Assembly (NCBI RefSeq): GCF_019175385.1
Contig: NC_083345.1
Coordinates: forward strand, 114,810,480 to 114,874,479
Direction of reading: 5' to 3'
DNA length: 64,000 bases
From: Lycium barbarum
Taxonomy: Eukaryota > Streptophyta > Magnoliopsida > Solanales > Solanaceae
Positions 24,419 through 36,368 of this stretch are shown here, one piece after another. Positions within the stretch are counted from its first letter, which is position 1, and every line of letters starts with the position of its first letter. The notes under the pieces are model-generated. The model did no database searches. It worked only from the letters and a program-made list of their open reading frames with translations, and was not told where the DNA came from. Position numbers and translations under genes: made by a program.

Positions 24419-26869
24419 GTGTAGTGGCACTTGAATGCTACTAATGATGTCGATTATATTATTTAGGGGTTATACACCTGATATGGATCATATCGGACGG
24501 TCTCCTCAATCGGGATGGAGGAATCAGGTTGGAACATCCTCAGCCTATCCAACAACTCAAAGCGACGGTCCTTCCTCAAGTTTCGATGCAGTTGATTGCT
24601 ATCGGTATGTCTATTTTTTTAACATCAATAGTGTTATTTGATGTGTAGTAGTTAAAACACCCTAATTTCTTATGTAGGGAGAATGTGGTGGTTGCAGCAA
24701 ATTAAAGGCAAAGGCCTGCCATGGATGGTCCAGATTATCCGAATTATATAGTGACATCATCCAGTGATAGTGAGGAAATACCTAATGCGGATGAAAGCGA
24801 CGATGAGCAAAGTGACGATGAAATTGAGGTTGGAACTAATCCTCAACATCAAGTAGAACTGTTGCAAGACATGATGGACAGTCCGGCACACGAGGAGGAA
24901 CTGAATTCACAGCAACCATTTGAACAACAAGAGTCGACTCCGGTTCAGCCGCAAAGCCAATTTCAACAGCAAGAGTCGACGCCAATTCAGTGGCATTCCG
25001 ATGAGATCCCCTATCTTGATCATCTTTAAGATCGCCCAGATGCCTTTGTCTTTACTAGGGATGATGATCATATTCGGCGAAGTTTGTGGAAAGAGTCAGT
25101 GGATCTTTTAAAACAAAGAGCTCATATTGAAAAAGGGATGATTTTCAGCTCGAAAAAAATCATTGCAAAGGGTTGTTAAGATTTATTGCATCCAGTGGAT
25201 GAGGGAGCTTAAAGTTGACGATTCCATATGAAAACTTTGGCGATTGGTCTGCAAGCGAAAATATCAAGGCTGTGAATGGATGCTCCGTGGTAAGGAAACT
25301 GCTGAAAAGATGTGGACTATTTCAAAGTTCTACACAAAGCACACTTGTGATATGGGTGACCTCCGAGATGATCATTGCAATCTAGATACCAATATGATTG
25401 CTCGTGTGTTAGTTGGCGACATTGCAAAAATCCCATGGTATCCCCTTCGCCTATGTTCATTTTATTTTTGGTGTTAATTTAATGTTCGTCGTTGCTATAT
25501 GCTAATATTTCAACTTTTTCAGGTACCCTATTAAAGATTGTATTACAGCCGTCCTGAAAGTATATAACAAAACTATTACTAGGAGGAAGACGTATCTTGG
25601 GCGTAAGCGTGCACATGAGATGGTCTACCGCAATTGGGAGGGCTCTTTCAAGAAGTTGCCGAGATACATGGCGGCTCTACAACACTTCAATCATGGTACT
25701 GTTGTTGAATGGAATCTCAAATCGAAACTTGGTGTGCCCGGTAATATTTTTGATTTTGTGTTTTGGGCATTCAAACCATGCATTGATGGTTTTGCTCATT
25801 GTTGGCCTGTAATATCAATTGATGGAACACATGTGTACGGGAAGTATGACATAAAGCTACTAATAGCAGTTGGAATGGATGCAAATAGAGTTATATTCCC
25901 TCTAGCTTTTGCAATTGCAGCTAATGAGAGCATTAGTACGTGGGGTATGTTTTCGGACTACTTAAGGCAACACGTTATTAAGGATCGCATGGGAATCTGT
26001 GTGATATCAGATAGAAATGCTGGCATATTGCACAATATGTTCAATTTGCAGGGGTGACAGCCACTGTTTGCCTACCATCGTTATTGTTTAAGGCATTTGA
26101 AGGCAAACTTCCAAAAGGCATATCGAATCCCAGCACTTTGCAATTGGATGTGGGCGGCTGGAACAGAGCATCAGGAGAAGAAGTTTAACCTGCAGATGGA
26201 CATTAGTAGGCGGGTGAATGAGGAAGCCTTCCACTGGTTGAATGCAATTGTTAAAGACAATGGACATTACACCAGGATGAAGGTAGGCGATGGGGTATGC
26301 TGACAACAAATAGCTCTGAGTCATTCAATGGCTTGTTGAAATCTGCACGCGGACTACCCGTCACCGCAATGGTGAGAATGACATTTAAGCAGGTTGTGGA
26401 GCGGTTCGTCACTAGATCAAAAGAGGCCAAAGCATATGCAGCAGAAGGTCTAAGGTGGATGCCAAAACCGTCAAAACTGTTCGAGTACCACAAATATAAG
26501 GCTCATAAACATGACCGGATGGAGTACAACCCTGCAGAGCGCATAATTGAACTCACAACAAGTGTGCACCAAGGTAAAGGAGGTAACGTCCACACAATTT
26601 GTGAGATTCCAAGAACATGCACATGCGGCAAGTGGCAATCATATCACATGTCATGTTCTCATGCCTTCAAGTGTTTTATCACAATGGGAAAAAACGCCTC
26701 CTCGTACATGGCTGAGGAATATACAGTTGAAAATTATACAAGAACGTATGCTGGAAGGTTCTACCCACTTGGCAGTGAGAGTTATTGGCCACCGGATCCA
26801 TTTTCAATGGTTGCAAATAACGCATTTATCCGTAAATTCAGAAAGAATGCATACTCGCGCATTCGTTAA
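24039..26869 (+). pseudogene. Mutator-like (MULE) transposase gene, decayed
   Basis: Recognisable exons: about 24,099-24,283; 24,467-24,604; 24,678 to about 25,436; about 25,524-26,869. Intron phases at 24,283/24,467 (TG+G) and 24,604/24,678 (CG+G) fit. The product would be a MURA-type transposase: an acidic N-terminal linker with repeated QQ(E)STP, a zinc-binding N domain ending in FYTKHTC, a catalytic core with SIDGTHVYGKY and ISDRNAG, and a C-terminal SWIM zinc finger (CTCGKWQSYHMSCSHAFKC). In-frame stops lie at 24,703, 25,027, about 25,229 and 26,055, and a frame change near 26,290-26,300. It is therefore inactive. The first base after the Ogre LTR is 24,039, so part of the 5' end may be missing. 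Confidence 0.88.
24305..24418. repeat. TTA microsatellite in MULE intron
   Basis: About 37 near-perfect ATT triplets with a few AGT variants, inside the first predicted intron. Confidence 0.9.
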
Positions 26870-26985
26870 GTGCTTTAGCGCAGTAATTTACTGCGCTAAA
26901 GGCATTTTGATAACTTTTTTTTAATTGGGGTATTTTGGCTCAAAATGTTTTTTTGGGAGGCATTTTGGTTCCGGACTCGTTTTTA
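26870..26985 (+). repeat. 3' terminal region of the MULE with palindrome
   Basis: Directly after the transposase stop lies an almost perfect palindrome: ctttagcgcagtaa and ttactgcgctaaag around one central base, 26,873-26,901. The next 80 bp (to ...ttttggttccggactcg) are clearly related to 45,216-45,294 at the right edge of another element in this window. This suggests a shared terminal inverted repeat family. Confidence 0.65.
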
Positions 26986-28155
26986 CTTTGGGGTTGCATT
27001 TATATTTGACTAATTCCAGTCCTATTGTGGGGTTTTAGTTGTGTTCAATTATTTTCTCTCGTGTGCTTGTTATTCTCACGAAGTCCTAGAAAGAAAAAAG
27101 GTAAAAACATGAAGAACAAACAAAGGATATATAGGTAATAAAGGAAAAAAAAACAAATATAACTTTTTAAAAATTGCAAGCTTAATTGGCATCCCACTTG
27201 TGGAAACATACCGGGCATGTTGTTGTAAGCTTAATTAGCTGTTAAGAGCAGCTACACCCAAATATTTTATCACATATTGGGTGATAAAATACTAATTTTG
27301 GGTGATTTTAACCTATTTACTCTTTTTTATTTGATTTTTTTAATTAAACCAAATATCTATACTAAAACTAGTAGCAGTGAAGGATATACTCTCTCCGTCT
27401 CAATTAAGTGTCTTACTTTTTTTTTATCTGTTCCAAAAAGAGTGTCTTCTTCTATATTTAGTAAGTTGACAAATCAAACATCCTACGTGACAAGTTTATA
27501 ATCACTAGATTCTCAAGACATTTTAGTACATTACACATCTTTAATTTAGAACCATAAGATTCAAAATTTTCTTTTTATTTTTTAACCTCTATGCCTAGTC
27601 AAATTAAAACACTTAAATTGGGACAGAGGGAGTAGCATATAGTCAACTAATTCATACTGATCCTGACATTTTTAGTAGTATCTTATAAGTAAATGGAGAA
27701 ATTTCTAATTTTTGGAGTGGCAAAGAGACGAAACGGAGTAGCTAATTTGCATTCCATGTATCCACTAATAGAATCTATGGTTTTCAGACCAGGTAAATGT
27801 GTGGTTCAAGAGAAATAATAAGAATTCTCCATATATAAGAACTCTATCCTCAAGGGTCATTGGCAAACGGTTCAAAACACGATGGATAATAAACTTGTCT
27901 CTCTACCCTTCTCAATTTAAAAACAAAGTTTTTGTTTGCTGCGTGGTTCAAGCTTGTGACACGCATCTAATGTTTCATGTTGCGTTCACTACTAGCAGGA
28001 ACTCTATTTCTTTTCCTTTTTCCTGGTTTGATTACAACAGGCAAGAATCCAAAAGGCTACCATAATTTAATTACTATTCATGGATTAGAGGATATTTTCA
28101 AAACAGAAAGTACAACACATCATACAGCTGAAAGTAGTTTTTTTTTTTTTCGGAT
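26986..28155. other. Intergenic region between MULE and REM gene R3
   Basis: AT-rich. It holds one Stowaway-like MITE (listed separately) and a small fold-back around 27,252-27,300 (ttttatcaca / gtgataaaat). The rest shows no recognisable gene. Confidence 0.55.
27389..27632. mobile_element. Stowaway-like MITE
   Basis: Terminal inverted repeats ctctctccgtctcaattaag and cttaaattgggacagaggga(g) are flanked by TA on both sides (27,387-27,388 and 27,633-27,634). Size 244 bp. This fits Tc1/mariner-derived plant MITEs. Confidence 0.8.
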
Positions 28156-31100
28156 TTAACAAAATGTAGTAGATCCAAAAACATTACATCCACTGGCTTC
28201 AGTGCTACCCATCACCAACTGCTTCATATTATCTTGTGATAGTTTCAAAATACCTACATTTTTTTGAAAAGCAAAACATACCTCAGTTATGAATCTATAT
28301 TTTGGAGACTGAATTATATAAAGCACTATATAATCGTCCCATCACCAATAGTTGTGGTAGGATGCATAGGATCCTTCCATGCACCTTAACCAGAAGTCTC
28401 GAGTTCGAATGCACCTTAACCAGAAGTTTCGAGTTCGAATTCTCGAGTTCCAATATGGATACTAGACACCAGGTGAGTAACCTCCGAAAAGAAGACTAAT
28501 CAAAATATTATAGACACAAAATCAAATGAGAAAGTCGTTGTGTCCCTTTAATCACTCTCTCACCAGTGAGGGTCAGCTCATACAGGCAAGTAAATTTTGA
28601 TCAATTCAAAAATTTAACTAACAACGAGATTTTCCCCAACTTCTAAAGTTACAAACATTTTCAAAATTCTCAGTGAAAATTTTCTTTTGGTTCCAAAACG
28701 TCTCCCGCATTCTTACTGCCTAAGGGACAAAGAAGAAAAACGACATACATTAACACAGGATGGTCATGAAACAAAGGGAAACAAAGAAATACTCACAATG
28801 GAAAAATGCTATAGGTATCTGGCCGTTGTGGATGAGTTCAAACATGTAAGTATCTCCTACTTGGAAACCATTTGCTTTTCTGAACTTTGTCCATCCCCTT
28901 CTAATTCCAAATTGCTTATTTGCCATTTGCCCTAGACACATTGACCATGATCTATGTTCTTCATCAATGAGAATCATCTCACGACGTCCATTCATCAGGC
29001 CAGTTGATTTTGCAAAAGCCAAAGGGAAATACTGCTCAAATTATATTTCAATACAGAGATCAAAAAGGGAACTAGTAGTTAATATCTTAACTGCTATTTA
29101 TTTAAATCACTTACCAAAGAAGAAATGGTCATGGAATAAGATTTAATAGTAGATATAAAATAAGGGTTGGCATCAGCAGATGTTGAAGCAGGTACTTGTA
29201 ATTTCGGAGCATTCACGTCCAAGGTCTTAATCCCACGGCCTGTGGTTGCAAGTAGAAGAAAGAAGAAACATTACAATCAAGACTGTATAGAGAATACAAG
29301 GGTTATAAACACAAGTAAAAGGGTTTGCTCTTGAAAAGCGGGTAAAGGTCGACTTTCAAACTTTAACACCCTAGAGAGAAGCGTTTTATTTGGATTCACT
29401 TTTCACGTGAATATATCCACGTGTTTCTTTCACATCCAAAATGGTAAAAGAAGATACATATTGAGAATATCATTCAAACTATAGTTAACTGCCCACTACC
29501 AAAATGGTCGTAAGGAAAATGTAGACGAAGCATGCACAAGATGACTACACAGTGAGGAACTGTATGTGTTGGAGTTTAAAAAAGATTTAGTATGAAGAGG
29601 ATGGAAGGTTGGAGTTCAATGATAATTATGAGTAGCAAAGGATAAAAACGAATAATATGTTGACCGAAGCAAGTAATATGAAATACAAATAGAGACAGTA
29701 CTTTACGCGCCACACCTTCTTGTTTCTATTAGGTGAAAAATGTATGTATTACACACTTTAGAAAAAAGTCCATGCAAGTTCTCTCAATCAGTTACTGCGA
29801 ATCAGCTTAGTAGTATATCTTAGCACAATATTTTTCATCACGTAACACCTGTAGCGTATTAGATATATGGAAAAACTCAAACAAGTCCCTATTAGCTCTG
29901 CTCTACTATCACAAATTCAGTAGAAGTGAACTCTATTTACCATGAGACCATTAACCTTGATATTAGAAATGAAAAGGAAAAAAATTATTCGATTCAACAA
30001 GGAATTTCTCTTGAAATTCGGACCTTGAGTGGAAACTCTTTCAGTATCCAAATTAGTCTTCTTTCCTTTGGGCTGGAGTGACGCCTCTCCTCTTAGATCT
30101 AGTTTTTAAGTCGACATAAACAATCAAGAATGTTAGAATCAAAAGCAAAGATGAATCTAAAACCAATAAAGTAGAAAATAACTGTTATTGTCACAATATA
30201 GAAAGAAAATAAAAATTGAGGGGAAAAGGAGAGATGAAAAGTATTTCGGAAGGGCTAATTCAACCCTCAGAAACATAGAACTTTTTTTTCAGGCTATTGT
30301 ATCTCACAGTGTACTACACAGTAAAGTGCCTGAATAAGCCTAATATTAAACTAGAGAAAGAACTTTCTGATGAGCTAGCTCGAGAAGGCCTTGGACAAAC
30401 TCAAAAGCGTTTCTCAGTAACAGTTACTCTCAAAAAATGGGAAAAGCTTTCGTAAAGACTCTTTCAAATTTACTAAATTTAAGACTCTTTATAAATAAAA
30501 CCTCCACGTGATAAGCTCTAGATTTTGGTGTTTGATTGGACAGTATCAGTTTTTATGATGGAGCAGTTATCCAAGATAAATCAGTTCCGTTTCAATTTGT
30601 TTGTCTGGTTTTGACTTGGCACGGAATTTCTTATTTAAGAAAGTAAAGAAGACTTTTGAATCTTGAAGTCTTAAATTAAAGATATGTAGAATGTACCAAA
30701 ATGTCTTTTAATCTTTTGGTCTTAACATACCATGTGGAAAGTTGGAATAAAAGAGTTGCCAAAATAGGAAAGAGACATTCTTTTTTAAACAGACTAAAAA
30801 GGAAAGTAAGACAAACAAATTAATATAACAACAGTTACAAAGAGAAGCTTTAATACCTAGAAAGGATCCTTATAAATAAACAGAATGTCATTTCATTGTA
30901 ATCATGATTTGTAAGAAAGAAGTAGATAAATAACGGATAAGTGGATGAACTATAAGAAAAGGGCTAAGATGCAAAACTTGCCGTAGAATTTCAATATAGG
31001 TGTCTCTCCCTTGGAAAATATCTCAAACATTATGCGATCTCCTTCCTTTAAAGAATTAGCAGCGCAAAATTCACGCCATCCACCTCCAATGAAAGTTCCG

Positions 31101-34100
31101 CTTGCACTGTAATATAGCTTAAACTCCCATGACCTTTGCTCATCTCTTATCATTATCCTACATCTCCTGTTGATGAGGCCACTTTCGCGTGCAAATAGTT
31201 TTGGAACATGCTGAAACAATTTTTAACCAGCTAATCATAAATAGCTAATATTGTACTTCACACTTTCAAAATATTTAAGAAAAAGTATTTCTCGCAACAA
31301 AATGAGTTCATTTTTTTTCCTTTATTAAAGTAGAATTTAGCTTTGCACTTACCATCACAAACTTTGAAATCCAATGGGATTTGACGGTAGAAAATAAATG
31401 GGGGCGATCCAAAAGAATGTCCTTAGCTGCTTCTATATCGGGGAGAGCCTTGTGTGATGACATGATGTTGGGCTTTGGTTTTTCTGTAGCATTTGTTAGT
31501 TACATAAAAGGTCACATCAAAAATTTGAAAAAAGTACCTCATGAACAAGAGGACATATCAATAGCTCAACGTGATACAATCTGGCCGAAGGGCTAACTTG
31601 CCTACTATATGCACATTTTTTGAATAGTAAAACTACTTTCAAGTCTACAAAGTTTAATAATCTACTAATTTCAAATTCTCTTGTACTATCAGTAGGTCTT
31701 AACTAAAATTAATTTGAACTTCTTACCAAAACAGAGCCGCTAATAGAATAAGGTTAGTAAAAGTAGAAAAGATGTGAGGGTTACCATTAGGAGATGTTAA
31801 GGCCTTAACTATTAAGTTCTTAATCCTAATGCCTGTTATTACAAAAGGTGATAGAAAAGAAAATAAAGAAGAATCATTAGAATCGAAGAAATAAACAGAA
31901 AAGACACAGATACATCAACAAGGATTTGCTCTTGAAATTCAGACCTTCAAGGGAAACTCTTTTAGCATGAATTCACTTGGGATTGAGGTTTAGTTGTTTG
32001 TATCTTCAAAATTAAATATGACAACTTACACTTAAAAAAATAGGAACAACATTTATGTGTCCTAACGGAAAATGGAAAAATAAACAATTCATACAGTATG
32101 TAATTGTTTATTTTCCGTTAGGACATATAAACTACTGTACTATACATATGCTTCAATATTTTATACTGTACTAGTTATAAGTTTTGTTCTGTCATGATTA
32201 TTGTATAATAATGTTCAAATTAATAACTGTCCACTAAATTAAGTACTATAAATTGTTTATTTATGATAACTTCCAGATTAATATTTTTTGCACAACTCAG
32301 TACTGTACTCAACATTTTTCAACTTTGTTTCCTTCGTATTAATTTACTTTATAGTATCATAATTTATCATGATATTCAAATTATCTTGTTATATGCTCAT
32401 AAGCCTTATAATGTCAAATTATGTTTATGTAGTCACTATATATACACTTTTGCTACAAGAAACTCATTAAACCAATTAAATTATGTTTTCTTCATTTATT
32501 TTAGTCTTTAATGTTATTTTATCTTTCTATGCTACATTTTCTTATAATATAAGCATCATTCTGTCTAAGCATCCAGTAGATGTTAAAGAAATATAGTACA
32601 TCACAAATGTGCCCTGAAGAACTTCACCTTTGAATTCACGTTTCTTTGAAGTTTCTTCAGGAGTATGCTCTTTTTCTTCAGCTCCGTATTCTCTGTCCAA
32701 GTGACTGGAATCAAAGATGGAAACCTCAAACTCCATGTCTCCTTCATGTCTGAAAATCAACAAATCTCCCAATTGCAAATTAAGCTCCTCAACAAACTTT
32801 TTCCAACCATCTTCTAGTTGTCGCCCGTTCAGCTTCACCAGCCACTTCTTACCATCACTTTTTAGTACTGCACGTTTAATATGCTCGTGTCCCTTCAGAT
32901 ACTTCAAGAAACCTGTGGGAATTTTCTGCAGTATAACAAATATGTATAATTAGAATAGCCTTGTCCCAAACTGACTGGCATCTTCTCTCAAAACATGACA
33001 ATCAGAGGCGGTTTCGACACAACCAGAGGCGGAGCCAGAATTTCAACTTTATGGGTTGTGGATGTTAGGACGACTTTAAGTGCTAATAATTGAATTCTAA
33101 ATTTAAAATGGGTACATATTTAATGAATTTTTCCCAAGCTACTGGATTTGACCAAACCCGTGGAGTACAAGGCTTTCTCTGGTTCGGTATGTAGGCTGGT
33201 CCTGCAGCTTGTGAAGGTAGCTCCGCGATTTCTTATGGGCACACGCATCCCACGTAATTCAGTCTCAGGGTTTTTCATTATCTGCATATGGCTTTTTTTT
33301 CCTAGGTGCTCATTTTGTCTAGGCTTTTAGTTTAATGTTTCTATTCAGCAGATGTGGTTATTGGCAGGGCTTCTACCTCCGCCACTGGACACAATAAACA
33401 GATATGCATGTGAAAATTACTAAATATTACTAACAAAAATTAAACCTGAACTCATAATTTCAAGAGTTTAATGGGCTCAGTCAAGCAGTGGCGGATGGGG
33501 CATGCATTTAATGGGTTTGAATTTAACCTATCATTTTTGACAGAGTGCAAACCATGCATGTGAAATTTCCTAAAATGTTGATAAATATTAGATTCTGGAC
33601 CCATAATTTCAAAAGTGTAGTGCGCTCAGCAGTAAAAATCTCCAAGGTTGACCCTAGGGGTGTCAAATGGGCGGGTTGGACTGAAATTGACCCAATTAAA
33701 ATCGGCTGAGGTGATAAATGAGTTAGGCTAATATTGACCCAAAAATTACTTGGGCTGAAATGGGTTGGGTCGGGTTGAAATGGGCTAAAAATGGGTTGGG
33801 TCGGGTTGAAATGGGCTAAAAATGGGTTGGGTCATGACCCGCTCAACTTGACCCAGTTTTTTTGATGGGTCTATTTTCTAGAAAAACATTTTTCGCCAAA
33901 AATATTTTCGTCGATTTTTCAAAAATATTTTTGAGGAAAACTTTTTCAGTGGTAAATATGTTCGAGCAAAACTTTTTTCGTGAAAAATATTTCCCTTCAT
34001 ATCAAACACATTACAAACTTATAAGATACATGATACAAGAAAAGTGTATGCATAAAAAAAAACTAAAGTAAACTCAAGCAATAAACTCAAATTTAAGTAA

Positions 34101-34726
34101 ATCTTAAAAAAGGGCTAGAATTGGGTAATATTGGGCTAAGTTGGAGATCACATTAAAATGAGTTATGTTGGGTTGGGCTAAAATCAGCCCAATGTGAAAT
34201 TATCTTAAGCCCAACCCATAAAATTTTGGGGCGGGTTGGGCGGGCAATCACCTTTTGAGCTAAATTTGACACCCCTAGTTGACCCCATCAAAATTAAACC
34301 CTGAATCCTTCTACTATGACAATACAATTTTCAACCTAAATAATCAATAAAAAGGAGATTCATTAATTATTTTATGCTTTTGATCTCAGCTTTTCTCTAA
34401 TAAACTCCCTTACCACTATAGTTATGGGTTTAGCCGAACCTAGTAGCTTTGGTCCAAGTCCAAACCTTGTAGTATTAGTATTTAAAAAAAACATTGAATA
34501 TGTATAAATTATTACTTTAGAACCCTGTAACTTTAGCAGATTAGAATCCCGAATCCATAAACTTCAAATTCTAGCTCCGTCTCTGCCCTCCTCAACCTCT
34601 ATACCAAACATGCAACAAACAAATTGAAGGAAATATGAAAGAATTGAAAACATTACTTACAAGTCCATTTTTGAAGCCTGGAAGAATTGGTTTAAAAAAA
34701 CGAGGTTTCTTTGGAGGGACTTTCAT
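28156..34726 (-). CDS. REM-type B3-domain gene R3 (3 B3 domains)
   Basis: Exons: 34,726-34,661; 32,925-32,628; 31,483-31,353; 31,210-30,982; 29,239-29,115; 29,031-28,797; 28,253-28,156. They sum to 1182 bp (393 residues). An optional in-frame 48-bp exon (31,832-31,785) has good splice sites. Exon 1 encodes [19 protein letters not shown]; exon 2 holds B3 number 1 ([30 protein letters not shown]). Exon pairs 3-4 and 5-6 each encode one B3 ([32 protein letters not shown]). B3 proteins of this group are nuclear DNA-binding factors. The donor of exon 4 is GC rather than GT. The last exon has lost the KYSGKD...SP-stop tail of R1 and R2 and reads about 20 codons further. A DLRGEAS-type linker at 30,098 has no usable donor and is probably skipped. 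Confidence 0.82.
32054..32129. repeat. Short hairpin repeat in intron 2 of R3
   Basis: Arms tatgtgtcctaacggaaaat...ataaacaatt and aattgtttattttccgttag(gacatata) pair over about 28 bases around a 12-base loop; the left arm has an 8-base insertion. It could be a very small MITE. Confidence 0.7.
33655..34277. mobile_element. hAT-type MITE in intron 1 of R3
   Basis: Terminal inverted repeats TAGGGGTGTCAAAT and (A)TTTGACACCCCTA, with GGGCGGGTTGG / CCAACCCGCCC just inside. A perfect 8-bp target duplication GTTGACCC lies on each side (33,647-33,654 and 34,278-34,285). Size 623 bp. The interior repeats atgggttgggtcgggttgaa. Confidence 0.9.
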
Positions 34727-35009
34727 GGAGGCTCAAGAAATGTAATTACTAATTTTTACTGTAGACAAATAATGGTTCACCGTTTGTTTCCCAGTACATG
34801 CAAAATGAAAGAACTGAGGGGAAATTATAGAGTTGTATCAAAATTTGGAAGTTACAAATGGCATGAAAAACAAGGGGCTTTTCATGTCAGTGGACTCTGT
34901 GCAGGGGCGTATCTATCATCTACGTGGAGGAGCATGCATGGATTTACGTGATCTTAGTCTCAATTCAAGTGATACAATTTTCTTTTTTAATCTGTCTAAA
35001 AATATGGTA

Positions 35010-35372
35010 CTTCCTCCTTTTCAAGTTATGTTAATCTATTTCTTTTTTAGTCCGTGCCAAAAAGAATGAACCCTTTCTATATCTGAAACTATTTATTTTT
35101 ATGCAATGATTTATAGCCACACAAAATATGTGTGCTCATTTTACCTCCCAAGTTCAAAAGTCTTTTGTTTTTTTTTAAACTCTGTGCCCAGTCAGATGGG
35201 TTCACATAAAATTGAAACGGCAGGATTACATTTTTATATTTAGAAATAATTTAACTTAAAACTTTCCCTTACACCCTTGATTTACAATCATGTAAATATT
35301 TATGACTTGTTTTAGACCATAAATTTCAAAAGTATTTCCTTTTTTGGTTAAACTCTGTGCCGACGGAGGGAG
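35010..35372. mobile_element. Stowaway-like MITE
   Basis: Ends cttcctccttttcaagttat and gtgccgacggagggag with TA on both sides (35,008-35,009; 35,373-35,374). Size 363 bp. Confidence 0.65.
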
Positions 35373-36074
35373 TACCTGTGAAAGAGGGTGAGCCAAAAGA
35401 ATTTGGCTACATGTATCATATAGTCAACGTGTGCAATTTATTCCGATTTTACACAAAGTATAGGTATATATGTAAAAAGTCACTAAAATTATTTTATAAA
35501 AAATTGACATAACGTGAAAAGGATAAAAAGTTTACAGTAAGAACCTAAAGGTTGCCTTCAAATATAATCTTGAATCCACCTCTTTGTCATAGGTCTTTCC
35601 TAAAGTATGACATGATTTAGCTTTATTTACATGTACTAGCTTTAATCCATTGTATATGACATTATTTTTTATTGATCCGTTAAAAAAACACGTCTATATT
35701 TAAATATACTTTAAGTTTCTCATTTTATCCTTAATAAAAAACTTTAATAACCACATAAATGTTATAGCATGTATATATAATCACAAATTTCAAAAGTCTT
35801 TTTTCTCTTTTTCTTAAACTTCGTACATGTCAAACTACTTCGCATAAATTAATAGGCAAGGAGAACAAAATGTTTACCAAATAAAGTCATTTAGAAGTCA
35901 ACAACAAATCTACAATAAGCTTGAGTTGGTTAATTTACCACCACGATCATTGAATACAACTAAAATTTGAAACTAACATGTACATGTCATGTAATCAAAT
36001 GAAGGGTAATTGAATACAGATCTAGAATACAACATATAAAAGCAGGTTTGGCTTTTGAAGAATAAAAAATCTAA

Positions 36075-36260
36075 GGTACATCTTATCCCGCACTTTGGTC
36101 TAGTTGTAAGAGTGCAACACCTGATATGTGGATTTGGCGCACGCTCCGACTTCGAACCCTGTTGCAAACAAAAGCCTGGTAGTTAAGTGGAGAAGGGAAG
36201 AGGGACGGATCCATTATCCACCGAGTTTTGAACCGTGCGTCATTGGCCCTCAAGAATTTC
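36075..36260 (+). mobile_element. tRNA-derived SINE-like sequence
   Basis: An A-box-like tggtctagttgtaagagtg and a B-box-like gacttcgaaccctg lie about 35 bases apart, as in tRNA-derived SINEs. The 3' tail has no clear poly(A). It is not a functional tRNA: no foldable acceptor stem is visible. Confidence 0.5.
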
Positions 36261-36368
36261 TCACTTAGTAAAGAAGGAAAAATCTAAAGTACATCTTCTG
36301 TTGAGATTAGGCAACATGTAGTATATCCAAAGCAACACTTGCCCATCACCAACTGCTTCACTACCTTG

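Larger units (their letters stand above)
34727..36368. other. Intergenic region between R3 and R2
   Basis: The first 180 bp match the 5' flank of R1 (acaaatgg...atgaaaaacag...cttttc.tgtcag), so this is the likely R3 promoter side. It also holds a Stowaway-like MITE and a SINE-like sequence (listed separately) and fragments of a further MITE near 35,640-35,850. No other gene is seen. Confidence 0.6.

Noticed and set aside
36075..36260. tRNA gene suggested by A- and B-box-like motifs (also 62,148-62,250)
   Set aside because: No cloverleaf or acceptor stem could be drawn; SINE remnants explain the boxes better.
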